A DNA stretch of 64,000 nucleotides, from the NCBI GenBank assembly GCA_026646655.1, contig JAPKHT010000001.1, positions 1-64,000 on the forward strand. Reading direction: 5' to 3'. The notes beneath the pieces were generated by a model. The model was not told the DNA's origin. It saw only the letters and a program-made list of their open reading frames with translations, and ran no database searches. This stretch comes from JADLBR01 sp020847615 (GTDB lineage Bacteria; Verrucomicrobiota; Verrucomicrobiia; JADLBR01). Shown piece by piece: positions 7,881 to 17,836 of this stretch; position 1 is the stretch's first letter; every line of letters begins with the position of its first letter. The translations under genes were made by a program, and so were the position numbers.

Positions 7881-9388
7881 CCTTGACCGTTTCCATCGTC
7901 ACGCTGCTGGCCAGCGTCTGCGGTGTCGCCCGCGCCGCCGGCGCCCACCCGAACATCGTCCTCATCCTGGCGGACGATCTCGGGTACGGCGATCTGTCGT
8001 GTTATAACGCGCAATCGAAGGTGCCGACGCCCCGTATCGACCGATTGGCGCGCGAAGGCATGCGGTTCACCGACGCTCATTCGCCGAGCACGGTTTGCAC
8101 GCCCACGCGCTACAGCCTGCTCACGGGCCAGATGCCGTTTCGCGCCGGGCGTGTGCCGGTGTTTACCGGCGCAGGCGGCCCGTGCCTCATTCGGGAAGAA
8201 CAGCTCACGCTGCCGCGGATGTTGCGCAACCGGGGTTACGCAACCGCGATGACGGGAAAATGGCATGTGGGGCTGAGCTTTTTCGACGCGGAAGGCCAGC
8301 CCGTCACGCGCGGCGATCTCGACAGCGTGAAACGCATTGATTTCACCCGCGCGATTCCGGATGCGCCGATCCATCGCGGCTTTGACCGGTTCTTCGGAAC
8401 AGCCTGCTGCCCCGGCACGGATCATCTCTATGCCTTCATCGTCGGCGACCGCATTCCCGTGCCGCCCGCGCGACTGCTCGACAAGAGCAAGCTGCCCAAG
8501 CACCCGTATGCGAACGACAATCGGCCGGGCATGATCGCGCCAGACTACGACATCGAGGAGGTGGACATGGTGTTCCTCCAGAAGAGCAAGGAGTTTCTGG
8601 CGGAGCACGTGAAGCGCCAGCCCGCCAAGCCATTCTTCCTCTATCATGCCACCTCCGCCGTGCATCTGCCGTCGTTCGCGGCGGCCCAGTTCCGCGGCAA
8701 GACCGAGGCGGGACCGCACGGCGATTTCATCCATGAGCTCGACTTCATCGTGGGCGAGTTGCTGGACACGCTGGAGAGACTCGGCGTCGCGGACGACACG
8801 CTGGTGATGCTCTCCAGCGACAACGGCCCGGAAGTCACGTCGGTGGCTCGCATGCGCGCGGATTACGGGCACGACGGCGCGCGACCGTGGCGCGGCATGA
8901 AACGGGACGACTGGGAGGGCGGTCACCGGGTGCCGTTCATTGTTCGCTGGCCCGGCAGGGTAAGACCCGGGAGCACGAGCGCGCAGACGGTTTCGCTCAC
9001 CGACGTCATGGCCACCTGCGCCGCGGTTTGTGGAGCGACGCTGCCCGCGGGCGCCGCGCCGGACAGCTGCAATCTGCTCCCCGTCCTGCTGCACGGAGAT
9101 GGAACGAGGCCGGCGCGCGACTACACCGTGCAACAGGCACTCGCCGTCTTTTCGATCAGGCAGGGCCCATGGAAATACCTGGATCATCGGGGCTCCGGCG
9201 GAAACAACTACGACAGCCCTGAACTCAGAGCTTTCGCGCTGCCGGACACCGCGCCAGGCGCGCCCGGCCAGCTCTATAACCTCGATGACGATCCCGGTGA
9301 GACAACCAACCTGTATTTCAATCACCCCGGAATCGTTGCCGAACTGAAGGGCCTGCTCGATAGATGGAAGTCCTCCGCCAAGCCATGA
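7877..9388 (+). CDS. Secreted S1-family sulfatase
   Basis: This 503-residue enzyme should hydrolyse sulfate esters of an extracellular carbohydrate. A signal peptide (LLASVCGVARAAG) precedes PNIVLILADDLGYGD, whose Asp33-Asp34 bind the metal. The formylglycine motif is CTPTR with Cys74 as the residue to be oxidised. Further landmarks are GKWHVG, SSDNGPE and WEGGHRVPFIVRWPG. Length is normal for the family. It is coupled by ATGA overlap to the unknown secreted protein upstream. About 195 bases separate it from the beta-helix protein downstream. Substrate and position specificity cannot be read from the sequence. Confidence 0.95.
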   Translation: MTLTVSIVTLLASVCGVARAAGAHPNIVLILADDLGYGDLSCYNAQSKVPTPRIDRLAREGMRFTDAHSPSTVCTPTRYSLLTGQMPFRAGRVPVFTGAGGPCLIREEQLTLPRMLRNRGYATAMTGKWHVGLSFFDAEGQPVTRGDLDSVKRIDFTRAIPDAPIHRGFDRFFGTACCPGTDHLYAFIVGDRIPVPPARLLDKSKLPKHPYANDNRPGMIAPDYDIEEVDMVFLQKSKEFLAEHVKRQPAKPFFLYHATSAVHLPSFAAAQFRGKTEAGPHGDFIHELDFIVGELLDTLERLGVADDTLVMLSSDNGPEVTSVARMRADYGHDGARPWRGMKRDDWEGGHRVPFIVRWPGRVRPGSTSAQTVSLTDVMATCAAVCGATLPAGAAPDSCNLLPVLLHGDGTRPARDYTVQQALAVFSIRQGPWKYLDHRGSGGNNYDSPELRAFALPDTAPGAPGQLYNLDDDPGETTNLYFNHPGIVAELKGLLDRWKSSAKP

Positions 9389-9583
9389 CGACCGTCTCCG
9401 TCTTCAACGACGTGATCGGTCCGGTGATGCGGGTTGGCCAGCCCTGGCCGCCTCCGGTCGCACGGGGCGCGGCAGGGACGACCTGCCTGCCGGTTCGCAT
9501 TTTCGAGCTGGCAGCAGGCGATCGCCCGGCGAGTGCCACATCGCGTTTGCCGGCGGCAACGCGCCGTGCCACCATCGGACCGA

Positions 9584-12500
9584 ATGCATCGCGTCGCGCT
9601 TTGGCTTTGTCTCGCCGGCCTCTTTGGGCGCCCGGCGGCGGCGGTTGGTGCTCCGGTGGAGATCCTTGCCAACGGCGGACTCGAGCCGCCGCACGTGGCG
9701 ATCAATAGCAGCAATGCCTACGGCCTCGTCTCCGGCCTCATGCCGGGCGGTTGGTCGGACAACTCGCTGTTTGCGGGCAATCATACCGAGACCACGTATG
9801 CCGGGGAGACCAACGGGACGGTGCAGGGTTCCGCGGTGGTGGTGACCGCCGCCGTGCAGTCGGGTTTCACCAATGGCGCCTGCATCCAGATGAGCCAGGT
9901 GGTTCCCGGTGTCGCGGGCCGCGGCTACTCGGCCAGCGTCTGGCTCAAGGGATCGAAGCCCACCAACGCCTTCCTTCGATTTAGGCAAAACACATCCCCG
10001 TGGGCGGCTCGCGCGACGACCCCTTGCGCTGTCACCACGAACTGGCAGAGGTTCACTCTCAGCCATACGCCCTCGATCAACGAGAGCCTGAGGCTGGATG
10101 TGAATGTAAACAATGAGCCCATGACGCTCTGGGTCGACGAGGCGAGCCTGATAGTGGAGGACGGTGATCGGGAGTGGCACGTCTCCCCCTCCGGCTCGGA
10201 CTCCGGCGATGGCTCGACCAACGCCCCGTTCCAGACCCTGGCGCGCGCCGCGCAGTCCCTCGTGGCCGGCGACACCCTCTGGCTGGGGGAGGGCACCTAT
10301 CGCGAGACACTCCAGCCCATGTCCTCGGGGACGCCCGAGCGGCCCATCACCATCGCGGCCCGCGATGGCGGGGAAGTGATCCTGACCGGTCTCGACATCC
10401 TGACCAACACATGGGCCCTCACGAGCAACGGGATCTATGTCGCGGACGTGGGGTGGGACCTCGGCATGGGATACAACCAGGTCTTTGTGGATGGCGCGAT
10501 GCAGCACCAGGCGCGGCATCCGAATCATGGCGGCGGTGGCCTCTTCAATCCGGCGCTGGCGAACGTCACGGTGACCAACGGCAGCGCCGCCAGCAACCCC
10601 GATACGATCACGTCCACCAGCTTCGGCGGCAGGCCGGACGGATTTTTTGCCGGGGCGCGATTCCTTGGCGGCGTGGGGCAGCGGTGGGCCTGGCAGACCG
10701 CGGTCGTCACGAATAGTTCCGGCGCCAAGCTGGTCGCCGATCCGGCAACAAAGTCCACGTGGTGGTGGCCCGATTACACCGGGCCGGGCAACGTCGGCGA
10801 CACCGGGTCGGGCTTCGTCTACGGCCTGCTGGGCCTCCTCGATGCCGATGGGGAATGGCACCTGCAGACCAACTCGGTCGCGCCGCACGCGCTTCACCTG
10901 CGTATCGCGGGCGGGGCCGATCCCTCCGCGCGCGCCGTCGAGGTGAAGCGCCGCAACTGGTGCGTGGACATCAATAACCGCAACCACGTCACCGTGCGCG
11001 GCATCAAGACACGGGGCGGGGCGATCCGGCTCGCGGGCAAGGGCAACGTGCTCGAGGGCGTCGAGGCGTCGCACCCGAGTCACTACATGACCTTCGCCAA
11101 CGGGAGCAGCGGCAACGGGGGGCGCGCCGAGGGGGGCGGTGTGGTGGTGAGCGGCACGAGCAACATCGTGCGCCACTGCGCCATACATGACACGGCCGGC
11201 GCCGGCATATTGACATCGGGCGCCGGTCACCGGATCGAGCGCAATCACGTCTACAACGCGGACTACTCCGGGACCTACGGGGCGCCGCTCTCGATGGACG
11301 GCGATGGCGACGTGGCCGTGTTCAACACCCTGCACGATACCGGGCGCGACGTGCTCCGGCCGACCGGGAGCGGCCAGACCGTCATGTTCAACGACCTCTA
11401 CGGCGGCGGCAAACTCTGCCTCGACCTCGGGATGGTGTATTCCTACGGCACCGATGGCATCGGCCTGGGCGCCGCGAAGTCCCGCATCGCCTACAACTGG
11501 GTGCACGATGGCAATCCCGCGGACCCACACTCCAAGGGCATATACCTCGACAACTATGACCGCAGTTATCTGGTCGATCACAACGTGGTCTGGAACCTCG
11601 CGTCGGGGCAAGATGGCATTCGCCTGAACGCGCCCAATCTGGGGCACGAGATCCACCACAACACGGTGATCCAATGCAGGGCATACGACGCTGGCACATG
11701 GACGGCCTTCCCGGACAGCAATCCCGACCCGGCCTTCTGGACCACCAACAACCACGGCATGGACTACGCGGCGCAGAACAACCTCGTGCTCACCAACGTC
11801 GCCGCGACGGCCTCGAACCTGGTCGATGCCGCGGCCCGCGATTTTCGCCCGAAGGCCAGGGCGCCCTGCATCGATCCCGCCCTTTCGACAAACATCGTGA
11901 GCTGGCAGACCCCGAACGGTGCCACTGGCGTGCCCGCGAATTTCCAACTGTCGATGCGGTATCCGAACCAGCGGTTCCTCTATCGCGAGATCGGGGGGCA
12001 GGGGGTGGTGCTGCCGGGCGTCAACGACGGATTCTCGGGGGCCCGGCCGGACTCCGGCGCCTATGAATATGGCCAACCGTATTGGGTTCCGGGCGTCAAT
12101 GGGTGGGATCTGGATTCGCCGGGCGTGCGGACCGATGCCCCGGCCGGCCTCGGCGTCACGAGGGCCACCGCGCGCGGCACCCTGATATCCGCGGGCAGCG
12201 CGCTCACCGCCGTCCGCGTGTGCTGGGGGACCTTCGACGGGGGAACCAATCTCGCCGCATGGGCGGGGGTCGCCGACAAGGGCGCGCTCCCCGGCGGGGC
12301 CGACATCGCCCACGACATCCGGGGGCTCGCGCCCGACACCACCTACTTCTATCGGCTCTTTGCCAGCAATAGCCACGGCCAACACTGGGGTGACGCGCAT
12401 AGTTTCCACACGGTCGCCGCTTTGGTGTGGGATGCCGGTGGCGGGGCGAACACCAGTGTCGCGCTGAGCAACAACTGGCAGGCGAATGCCGTGCCAGACC

Positions 12501-14371
12501 TGGTGGGCGGGGCCGACGTCGCCACGTTTGGCTCCGCCGGAGGCACGGCGATGATCGACACGAATGCGTTTTTCGCCGGCCTCGCCTTCAACCGCGATGC
12601 CAACTTCACGATCGCCGACGGGGACGGCGCGCTGTCGCTTGGGGAATCTGGGATCACGGTGGTGCTGCCGGGGACCGCGTCGCGGACACACACCATCGGC
12701 GAGAGTCACATGGAGCTCTGTGCCGAACAGGCTTGGACGATCTCGAATAATGTGGGTGCCGCCACGCTGAACGTCTCCAGCGCCATCGGTGACGGGACGA
12801 ATGCCTTCGGCATCGCCAAGGCCGGCTCGGGGACGCTGGGCCTTTCGGGGGACAGTGGCTTCGACGGCGCCGTGGACATCCAGTGCGGCGTTGTCTCGAT
12901 CTCGGCCGATCGCGCGCTCGGATCAACGAATGGCGGCACGATCGTGGACGTGACGGGAAGCACCACCAATGGCGGCCAGCTGCGCCTTGGCGGCGGGATC
13001 ACATCGGCCGAGGATATCACGATCAGCGGCACCACCGAGGCCGGCAATTTCGCGCGGGCCATCGACGGCGCATCTGGCACCAACACCCTGGCCGGCGCGA
13101 TCACCCTGTCCGGCGGCAGCATTCGGCTTGGTGCCGGCGCGGGGGAACTCCGCCTGACCGGCCCGATTTCGCGCGCCGGCGCCGGCGCGGCGAATCTCAT
13201 GGTGCACGCCTCCGCGGGGGCGGTGGTCATGATCGGGGCACCGATCGATAACAATGGCGGAATGTTCCAGGTGGCGGGCGCCGGCACCGTCGTGCTGGCC
13301 GCCACCAACAACGACCTCGGCGGCGCGGTCATCTTCTTTGGATCTCCCGGTGGTCCAGTCCTGAGATTGGGGGCGCACGACGCACTGGCCACAAACAGGA
13401 ATCTCACGATCGGCACGACGAGCGCCAGCGCCGGCGCCGATCGCGGCACCCTGGATCTGGCCGGCTTCGATCAGGCCGTGAATGCCCTGATCGGCCAGAA
13501 CGGCTCGGCGTCGCCAGATTCGATGCGGCGGATCGTGAATACCGCGCCCGGCACGGTGAGCACGCTCACCATCGGCAGCGGCGATGGGGGTGGCGCCTTT
13601 CTCGGGGTCATCAGCGATGGCGCGGGCGCGATCGCGGTCACAAAGGTGGGCGGCGGCACGCAGGCGCTCGCGGGCACGAACGCATATTCTGGCCGGACCT
13701 CCGTCCGCGGCGGCGCGCTCTCCCTCGCCGTGCCCAGCCTTTCGGCGGCCGCCGATGTCCGGATCGGCGCAGGGGCCGTGCTGGATCTCGCCTTCGCCGG
13801 CACAAACACGATCAACGGGCTCTTCTTCGACGACAGCGACCAGTATCCCGGCGTCTGGGGCTCGCTGGCTTCGGGGGCCCCGTACAAGACCTCCCTCATC
13901 ACCGGCGGTGGCATGCTTCGCGTCATCGCTGGCCCGGCACCGTCGCCCTACGGAGCCTGGGCCGCCGGGTTCGGCCTCGACGCGACCCCCGGCCGATCGC
14001 CGGCCTTCGATGCCGACGTAGAAAACGACGGTCTCCCCAATGGCCTCGAATGGATGCTCGATGGCGATCCCCTCGCGCGCGACGCGGCAAGCCTCTGGGG
14101 AATCGTCTCGTCACCCGCGGGGATCATCATCGCGTTCTTGCGGCGAGACGACACAGAACCTTCCTCCGATCTGAGAGTGCAATGGAGTCCCAACCTCAGG
14201 GATTGGAGCGACGCGCCGGTGGGCGCCACCTCCTCCGGCCCCGACGCCCACGGGGTGACGGTTGCCGTCGCGGAGAACGGCTCCGCCCCCGACGCGGTCG
14301 CGGTGACCGTACCCCACGCCAACGGGACCCAAGGCAGGCTCTTCGTGCGACTCGGCGCGGCGCTCCGTTGA
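9584..14371 (+). CDS. Giant secreted beta-helix / PATR surface protein
   Basis: The 1595-residue protein begins at an ATG that opens a signal peptide (MHRVALWLCLAGLFGRPAAA); the frame extends upstream but that part looks noncoding. Modules: a CenC-like jelly-roll carbohydrate-binding segment (about 20-190); a right-handed parallel beta-helix (about 195-825) opening with EWHVSPSGSDSGDGS and carrying repeated Asn/His turns; an FN3-like domain (about 845-945, GLAPDTTYFYRLFASN); a long Gly/Ala/Thr-rich stretch (about 946-1446) with autotransporter-associated beta-strand repeats such as GTQALAGTNAYSGRTSVRGG; and a C-terminal segment with DADVENDGLPNGLEWMLDGDP. There is no autotransporter barrel. 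The helix may be a polysaccharide lyase or glycosidase. It is convergent with the regulator downstream. Confidence 0.88.
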   Translation: MHRVALWLCLAGLFGRPAAAVGAPVEILANGGLEPPHVAINSSNAYGLVSGLMPGGWSDNSLFAGNHTETTYAGETNGTVQGSAVVVTAAVQSGFTNGACIQMSQVVPGVAGRGYSASVWLKGSKPTNAFLRFRQNTSPWAARATTPCAVTTNWQRFTLSHTPSINESLRLDVNVNNEPMTLWVDEASLIVEDGDREWHVSPSGSDSGDGSTNAPFQTLARAAQSLVAGDTLWLGEGTYRETLQPMSSGTPERPITIAARDGGEVILTGLDILTNTWALTSNGIYVADVGWDLGMGYNQVFVDGAMQHQARHPNHGGGGLFNPALANVTVTNGSAASNPDTITSTSFGGRPDGFFAGARFLGGVGQRWAWQTAVVTNSSGAKLVADPATKSTWWWPDYTGPGNVGDTGSGFVYGLLGLLDADGEWHLQTNSVAPHALHLRIAGGADPSARAVEVKRRNWCVDINNRNHVTVRGIKTRGGAIRLAGKGNVLEGVEASHPSHYMTFANGSSGNGGRAEGGGVVVSGTSNIVRHCAIHDTAGAGILTSGAGHRIERNHVYNADYSGTYGAPLSMDGDGDVAVFNTLHDTGRDVLRPTGSGQTVMFNDLYGGGKLCLDLGMVYSYGTDGIGLGAAKSRIAYNWVHDGNPADPHSKGIYLDNYDRSYLVDHNVVWNLASGQDGIRLNAPNLGHEIHHNTVIQCRAYDAGTWTAFPDSNPDPAFWTTNNHGMDYAAQNNLVLTNVAATASNLVDAAARDFRPKARAPCIDPALSTNIVSWQTPNGATGVPANFQLSMRYPNQRFLYREIGGQGVVLPGVNDGFSGARPDSGAYEYGQPYWVPGVNGWDLDSPGVRTDAPAGLGVTRATARGTLISAGSALTAVRVCWGTFDGGTNLAAWAGVADKGALPGGADIAHDIRGLAPDTTYFYRLFASNSHGQHWGDAHSFHTVAALVWDAGGGANTSVALSNNWQANAVPDLVGGADVATFGSAGGTAMIDTNAFFAGLAFNRDANFTIADGDGALSLGESGITVVLPGTASRTHTIGESHMELCAEQAWTISNNVGAATLNVSSAIGDGTNAFGIAKAGSGTLGLSGDSGFDGAVDIQCGVVSISADRALGSTNGGTIVDVTGSTTNGGQLRLGGGITSAEDITISGTTEAGNFARAIDGASGTNTLAGAITLSGGSIRLGAGAGELRLTGPISRAGAGAANLMVHASAGAVVMIGAPIDNNGGMFQVAGAGTVVLAATNNDLGGAVIFFGSPGGPVLRLGAHDALATNRNLTIGTTSASAGADRGTLDLAGFDQAVNALIGQNGSASPDSMRRIVNTAPGTVSTLTIGSGDGGGAFLGVISDGAGAIAVTKVGGGTQALAGTNAYSGRTSVRGGALSLAVPSLSAAADVRIGAGAVLDLAFAGTNTINGLFFDDSDQYPGVWGSLASGAPYKTSLITGGGMLRVIAGPAPSPYGAWAAGFGLDATPGRSPAFDADVENDGLPNGLEWMLDGDPLARDAASLWGIVSSPAGIIIAFLRRDDTEPSSDLRVQWSPNLRDWSDAPVGATSSGPDAHGVTVAVAENGSAPDAVAVTVPHANGTQGRLFVRLGAALR

Positions 14372-14396
14372 GTCCATCCGAGAGCGCCGCCGGCCG

Positions 14397-15572
14397 TTAC
14401 AGGATCGGCCCGTGACGCCTGCGGTATTCCCGGGGCGTCAGGCCGGTTTGCCGATGGAAGTACCTCGCGATGTGCTTGTCGCTCGAGTATCCGATGTCTT
14501 CGGCGATCTCGGCTACGGGGCGGTTGGTGGTGAGCAATTGTCGGGCGATCTCCTCGACGCGGCGCCTGTCGATCTCATCGCCGATGGTCCGTCCGAGATG
14601 CTGCCGGAAGCGGTCGGACAGGCTCCGCCTCGACAGCGCGGCCGCCCTCGCGACGTCATCGACCCCGATGATGTGGCGCGAGCTCTCGCGGATGAAACGC
14701 AGCGCCCGGGCCACGGCGGCGTCGCCCACGGCGGTCAGGTCGGTGGACTGGCGCGGGACCACCCCGCTGGGACGCGCCATCACGATGCGCCCCGACCGTC
14801 GGCCGCGCATCATGCGATCCAACAGTGCGGCGGCCTCGTATCCGGCCCGCTGGACGGATACCTCGACACTCGATAGCGGGGGGCTGCTCAGCTCGCAGAT
14901 CACCTCATCGTTGTCCACGCCGACCAGCGCGACCTGATCCGGGATCTGGATGCCATGGGTGCGGCACAGGTCGGCGATCGAAAGGGCGAACTCGTCATTG
15001 CAGGCCATCAGGCCCACGGGTTTCGGCAATCGCCGCAGCCACTCGACCAGTCTTCTGGCCAGGCGCACCGCGGCGTCGCGGCCGCTGCTGAAAGGCACCA
15101 GGTGGCAGCCCGCCAAAAGGCCCAGCCTCGACAGCTGCCCGCAGAAGCCGTCCCGCCGCGCCAGAGACCAGCGCAGCCGGTCGAACCCCGCGTAGGCGAA
15201 GTGCTTCAGCCCCAGCCCGTGCAGGTGGTCCGCGGCCATGCGCCCGATGGCCCGATCGTCGTTCATCAGATTGACCATCCCCGGGAGGATATCCATGCCG
15301 GGCACCACGACCATCGGCAGCCCGAGTCGAGCGATCCGGCCGATGCTCGGGCGGAAATGCGAGATGATCCCGTCGGCATCGCTCCCCGCCAGCTCGCGCG
15401 TGCCATCGCCGCCCAGGCCGGAAAAGCGCTGGTAATATGGCGCCTTGCGCACGAACACCCAGGGCCCCTTCAAACTGGCGTATTGCCAGATGCCCTGGAG
15501 CAGCGCGCGCTCGTAGCCGCGCGACGGGTCCAGCAGCACGATGATCTTCGGGATCGGGCGCGAGCGGGGCAT
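14397..15572 (-). CDS. AraC-family regulator with LacI-type sugar-sensing domain (XylR-like)
   Basis: The 391-residue protein joins an N-terminal periplasmic-binding-fold sensor, as in LacI/GalR and E. coli XylR, to a C-terminal AraC DNA-binding domain. Sensor landmarks are IVLLDPSRGYERALLQGI, ACNDEFALSIADLCRTHG and VALVGVDNDEVICELSSPPL. The two helix-turn-helix units occupy about the last 95 residues (VDDVARAAALSRRSL; VAEIAEDIGYSSDKHIARYF), ending GLTPREYRRRHG. The ATG chosen has AGGA nine bases upstream; a TTG 54 bases further out is the alternative. It is the only regulator in the window and the best candidate to control the neighbouring degradation genes in response to a free sugar. The ligand is unknown. 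Confidence 0.92.
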   Translation of the reverse strand: MPRSRPIPKIIVLLDPSRGYERALLQGIWQYASLKGPWVFVRKAPYYQRFSGLGGDGTRELAGSDADGIISHFRPSIGRIARLGLPMVVVPGMDILPGMVNLMNDDRAIGRMAADHLHGLGLKHFAYAGFDRLRWSLARRDGFCGQLSRLGLLAGCHLVPFSSGRDAAVRLARRLVEWLRRLPKPVGLMACNDEFALSIADLCRTHGIQIPDQVALVGVDNDEVICELSSPPLSSVEVSVQRAGYEAAALLDRMMRGRRSGRIVMARPSGVVPRQSTDLTAVGDAAVARALRFIRESSRHIIGVDDVARAAALSRRSLSDRFRQHLGRTIGDEIDRRRVEEIARQLLTTNRPVAEIAEDIGYSSDKHIARYFHRQTGLTPREYRRRHGPIL

Positions 15573-15584
15573 GGCGGCGGTTCC

Positions 15585-15600
15585 TAAAATGGGGATTTTA
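15585..15600. promoter_or_regulatory. Candidate operator palindrome upstream of the regulator
   Basis: A perfect inverted repeat, TAAAAT-GGGG-ATTTTA, lies 13-28 bases upstream of the regulator ATG, in the short divergent gap between it and the lipoprotein operon. It is an AT-rich island in very GC-rich DNA and abuts the ribosome site. It could be an autoregulatory operator or part of a promoter. Confidence 0.4.
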
Positions 15601-15741
15601 TTGCCAGAAATGGAGACGACAAGCAAGCGGTGCGCGCGCTAGGCTGGGGTTTGAGGAACGGGCCAGCGGAGGCTGTGAGGATTCAAGCAGTCGCCGCCTG
15701 TTTTCCGTGGCCGGAGCCGAGCGAGAGAGGAAAGGAACCCG

Positions 15742-15981
15742 ATGGATCATTGGACTCGACGACGGTCTCTGGGCTCCTCTGTCACGGGCGCGGCGCCGAT
15801 GCTGGCGGGACCGGGCCAGGCCATGGCCGATCAAGGGCCGCGGATCCCGAAAGTGGCCGCGGCGTTCGTCAACATCTACAAGCCACAGAAGGAAAGCTAT
15901 CAGACCGAGTCGCCCTTTCTGGTTCGCTATGAGGGTCGCGCCGCTGGTCTGGGGCTGAGAGTCGCGATGGATCAGCCATGA
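15742..15981 (+). CDS. Short exported protein, probably truncated
   Basis: The frame of 79 residues starts at an ATG preceded by a good ribosome site (AGGAAAGGA). It begins with a Tat-like signal (WTRRRSLGSSVTGAAPML) and continues with PRIPKVAAAFVNIYKPQKES before ending. Its stop overlaps the next start (ATGA). A signal peptide followed by only about 45 residues suggests a deleted gene that keeps its translation signals. A real small exported protein is the alternative. No family recognised. Confidence 0.5.
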   Translation: MDHWTRRRSLGSSVTGAAPMLAGPGQAMADQGPRIPKVAAAFVNIYKPQKESYQTESPFLVRYEGRAAGLGLRVAMDQP

Positions 15982-16337
15982 GAAGAAGAGCGGCCACGTT
16001 AGTTCTCACCGTGCTCCTCTGCCTTGCCCTTCTCGGAGGCTGTGCGCGCCAACCGCAACTCACCGTGGTCAACCAGTCGTCTGCACCGCTCGCGAACCTT
16101 GTCGCGTCGGGCTCGGGTTTCTCTGTGCGCTTTGGCACGCTTGGGCCCGGCGAGCGGATGAGCCTCGGCGTCAGTCCAGCGGGCGATTCCAGCTTGCGGT
16201 TCGAGTTCGATGCCGGCGGCAGGCGTTACTCGGCCGCGCCCGACTGCTATTTCGAGAGCAGTCCGCTCTACCGGGTCACCGCCACGATCGGCCCGGATTT
16301 CACGGTGGAGGTGGATGTCAGAATCGAGAAGTATTGA
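15978..16337 (+). CDS. Small lipoprotein
   Basis: The 119-residue product has a lipoprotein signal with lipobox LLGGC (VLLCLALLGGCARQ) and is predicted to be membrane-anchored. The mature part (QLTVVNQSSAPLANL..., PGERMSLGVSPAGDSSLRF) looks like a small beta-sandwich. It starts by ATGA overlap with the preceding truncated frame and sits 17 bases before a sulfatase, so it probably belongs to the same transcript. Function unknown. Confidence 0.75.
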   Translation: MRRRAATLVLTVLLCLALLGGCARQPQLTVVNQSSAPLANLVASGSGFSVRFGTLGPGERMSLGVSPAGDSSLRFEFDAGGRRYSAAPDCYFESSPLYRVTATIGPDFTVEVDVRIEKY

Positions 16338-16354
16338 GCACACAGGACATGGAC

Positions 16355-17836
16355 ATGAAACCCGCCCTCACCATCCTCACCGCCCTGCTGCTGGCGCCGC
16401 TCGCCACATCGGCCGCCCCCGATGCCTCGGGACAGAAGCCCAACATCATCTTCATGCTCGCCGACGACATCGGCTACGGCGACCTCGGTTGCTATGGCGC
16501 GACGAGGGTGAAAACGCCCCACTGCGACCGGCTCGCCAGGGAAGGTTGCCGGTTCACCGACGCACATGCGCCGTCGGCGGTCTGCACGCCCACGCGGTAC
16601 GCATTCATGACCGGCGAATACGCGTGGCGCCGTCAGGGAACGGGCATTCTTCCCGGGAACGCGGGCCTGATCATCGAGCCGGGCCGCGTCACCGTGCCGT
16701 CGCTGCTCAAGCAGGCCGGTTACACCACCGGCGTCGTTGGCAAATGGCACCTCGGGCTCGGTACGACGCCCACGGATTACAATGTCGAGATCAAGCCGGG
16801 GCCGCTGGAGATCGGCTTTGATTACGCGTGGCTGTTGCCCGCCACCGGGGACCGCACCCCCTGCGTCTGGGTGGAGAACCATCGCGTGGTGGGTCTGGAC
16901 CCGGCCGACCCGATCCGGCTCGACTACTCCGTCAAACGCGGCGAGCCGCGCTCTTTCGTGAACGGCATCCCGCGCATCGGCGAACAGGTCGGCGGCAGGG
17001 CCGCGCTCTGGAAGGACGACGAGATCGCCGACGTGATCGCGGGGAAGGCCGTCGCGTTCATGGAACGGAGCAAGGACGGGCCGTTCTTCCTGTATCTTGC
17101 CACGCACGACATCCATGTCCCGCGGGTCCCCAACGCCCGCTTCAAAGGGACCAGCGGGTGCGGCGTGCGCGGCGACGCGATCCACTCGTTCGACTGGACG
17201 GTCGGGCAGGTGCTGGCCGCGCTCGACCGATTGGATCTGACCGGCAACACGCTGCTCATTGTCACCAGCGACAACGGCGGGGTGCTCGACAACAACGGTC
17301 CCGACATGGAGCATGGCATCGGCTCTCCCGACGCCAACGAGGGGCACCTGTTCAACGGGCCGCTGCGCGGCGTAAAGGGCACCGCTTACGAGGGCGGCAC
17401 CCGCGTCCCGTTCATCGCCCGCTGGCCCGGCCGCATCCCGCCCGGCACGTCCGATGCGCTGGTCTGCCACGCGGATATGCTAGCGAGTGTCGCCGCGCTG
17501 ACCGGCCGCGAGCTGCCCGAGGCCGCGGGCCCGGACAGCTTCAATGTCCTGGCGGCATTGCTCGGCGATAAGGCCGGGCGCGAGCACCTCGTCGAGCACG
17601 CGCACAGCAACGTGTTGGCGTTGCGCGTGGGACCGTGGAAACTCGTGCCCGCCGCTGCCGCCGGTGCGGGCAAAGGGAAGCGGGGTGGCAAACGCGGCCC
17701 GGCGGCCGCCGAGCTCTACAATCTCGCCGATGATCTGGGCGAGACCAGGGATGTCGCCGACCGGCATCCGGAGGTCGTCCGAGAGATGACCGAGAGATTG
17801 GAACAGATCCGCGAGCGGGGGAGGACGCGCCCATGA
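16355..17836 (+). CDS. Secreted S1-family sulfatase
   Basis: The sulfatase has 493 residues. The ATG used has AGGA seven bases upstream; two alternative starts lie up to 21 bases earlier. The signal peptide contains the leader segment LLLAPLA that recurs in this locus. Metal site LADDIGYGD, formylglycine motif CTPTR with Cys77, GKWHLGLG and TSDNGG are all present. The stretch DYNVEIKPGPLEIGFDY and the later VENHRVVGLDPADPIRL are shared with the sulfatase at 29759, marking a local paralogue group. The 3' end overlaps the next sulfatase by four bases. Substrate unknown. Confidence 0.95.
   Translation: MKPALTILTALLLAPLATSAAPDASGQKPNIIFMLADDIGYGDLGCYGATRVKTPHCDRLAREGCRFTDAHAPSAVCTPTRYAFMTGEYAWRRQGTGILPGNAGLIIEPGRVTVPSLLKQAGYTTGVVGKWHLGLGTTPTDYNVEIKPGPLEIGFDYAWLLPATGDRTPCVWVENHRVVGLDPADPIRLDYSVKRGEPRSFVNGIPRIGEQVGGRAALWKDDEIADVIAGKAVAFMERSKDGPFFLYLATHDIHVPRVPNARFKGTSGCGVRGDAIHSFDWTVGQVLAALDRLDLTGNTLLIVTSDNGGVLDNNGPDMEHGIGSPDANEGHLFNGPLRGVKGTAYEGGTRVPFIARWPGRIPPGTSDALVCHADMLASVAALTGRELPEAAGPDSFNVLAALLGDKAGREHLVEHAHSNVLALRVGPWKLVPAAAAGAGKGKRGGKRGPAAAELYNLADDLGETRDVADRHPEVVREMTERLEQIRERGRTRP

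Noticed and set aside
9434..9583. Upstream 50 codons of the giant beta-helix frame
   Set aside because: Arg/Pro-rich noncoding-like sequence before an obvious signal peptide at 9584.
9404..12709. Minus-strand open frame of 1101 codons opposite the giant beta-helix gene
   Set aside because: It is a high-GC shadow: no signal, no domain, Arg/Pro/Ala/His-rich sequence, and the + strand frame has clear domains over the same bases.
12420..13920. Gly/Ala/Thr repeats considered as a tandem DNA repeat or CRISPR-like array
   Set aside because: Repeats are at protein level (beta-strand repeats) with variable spacing and no identical DNA units.
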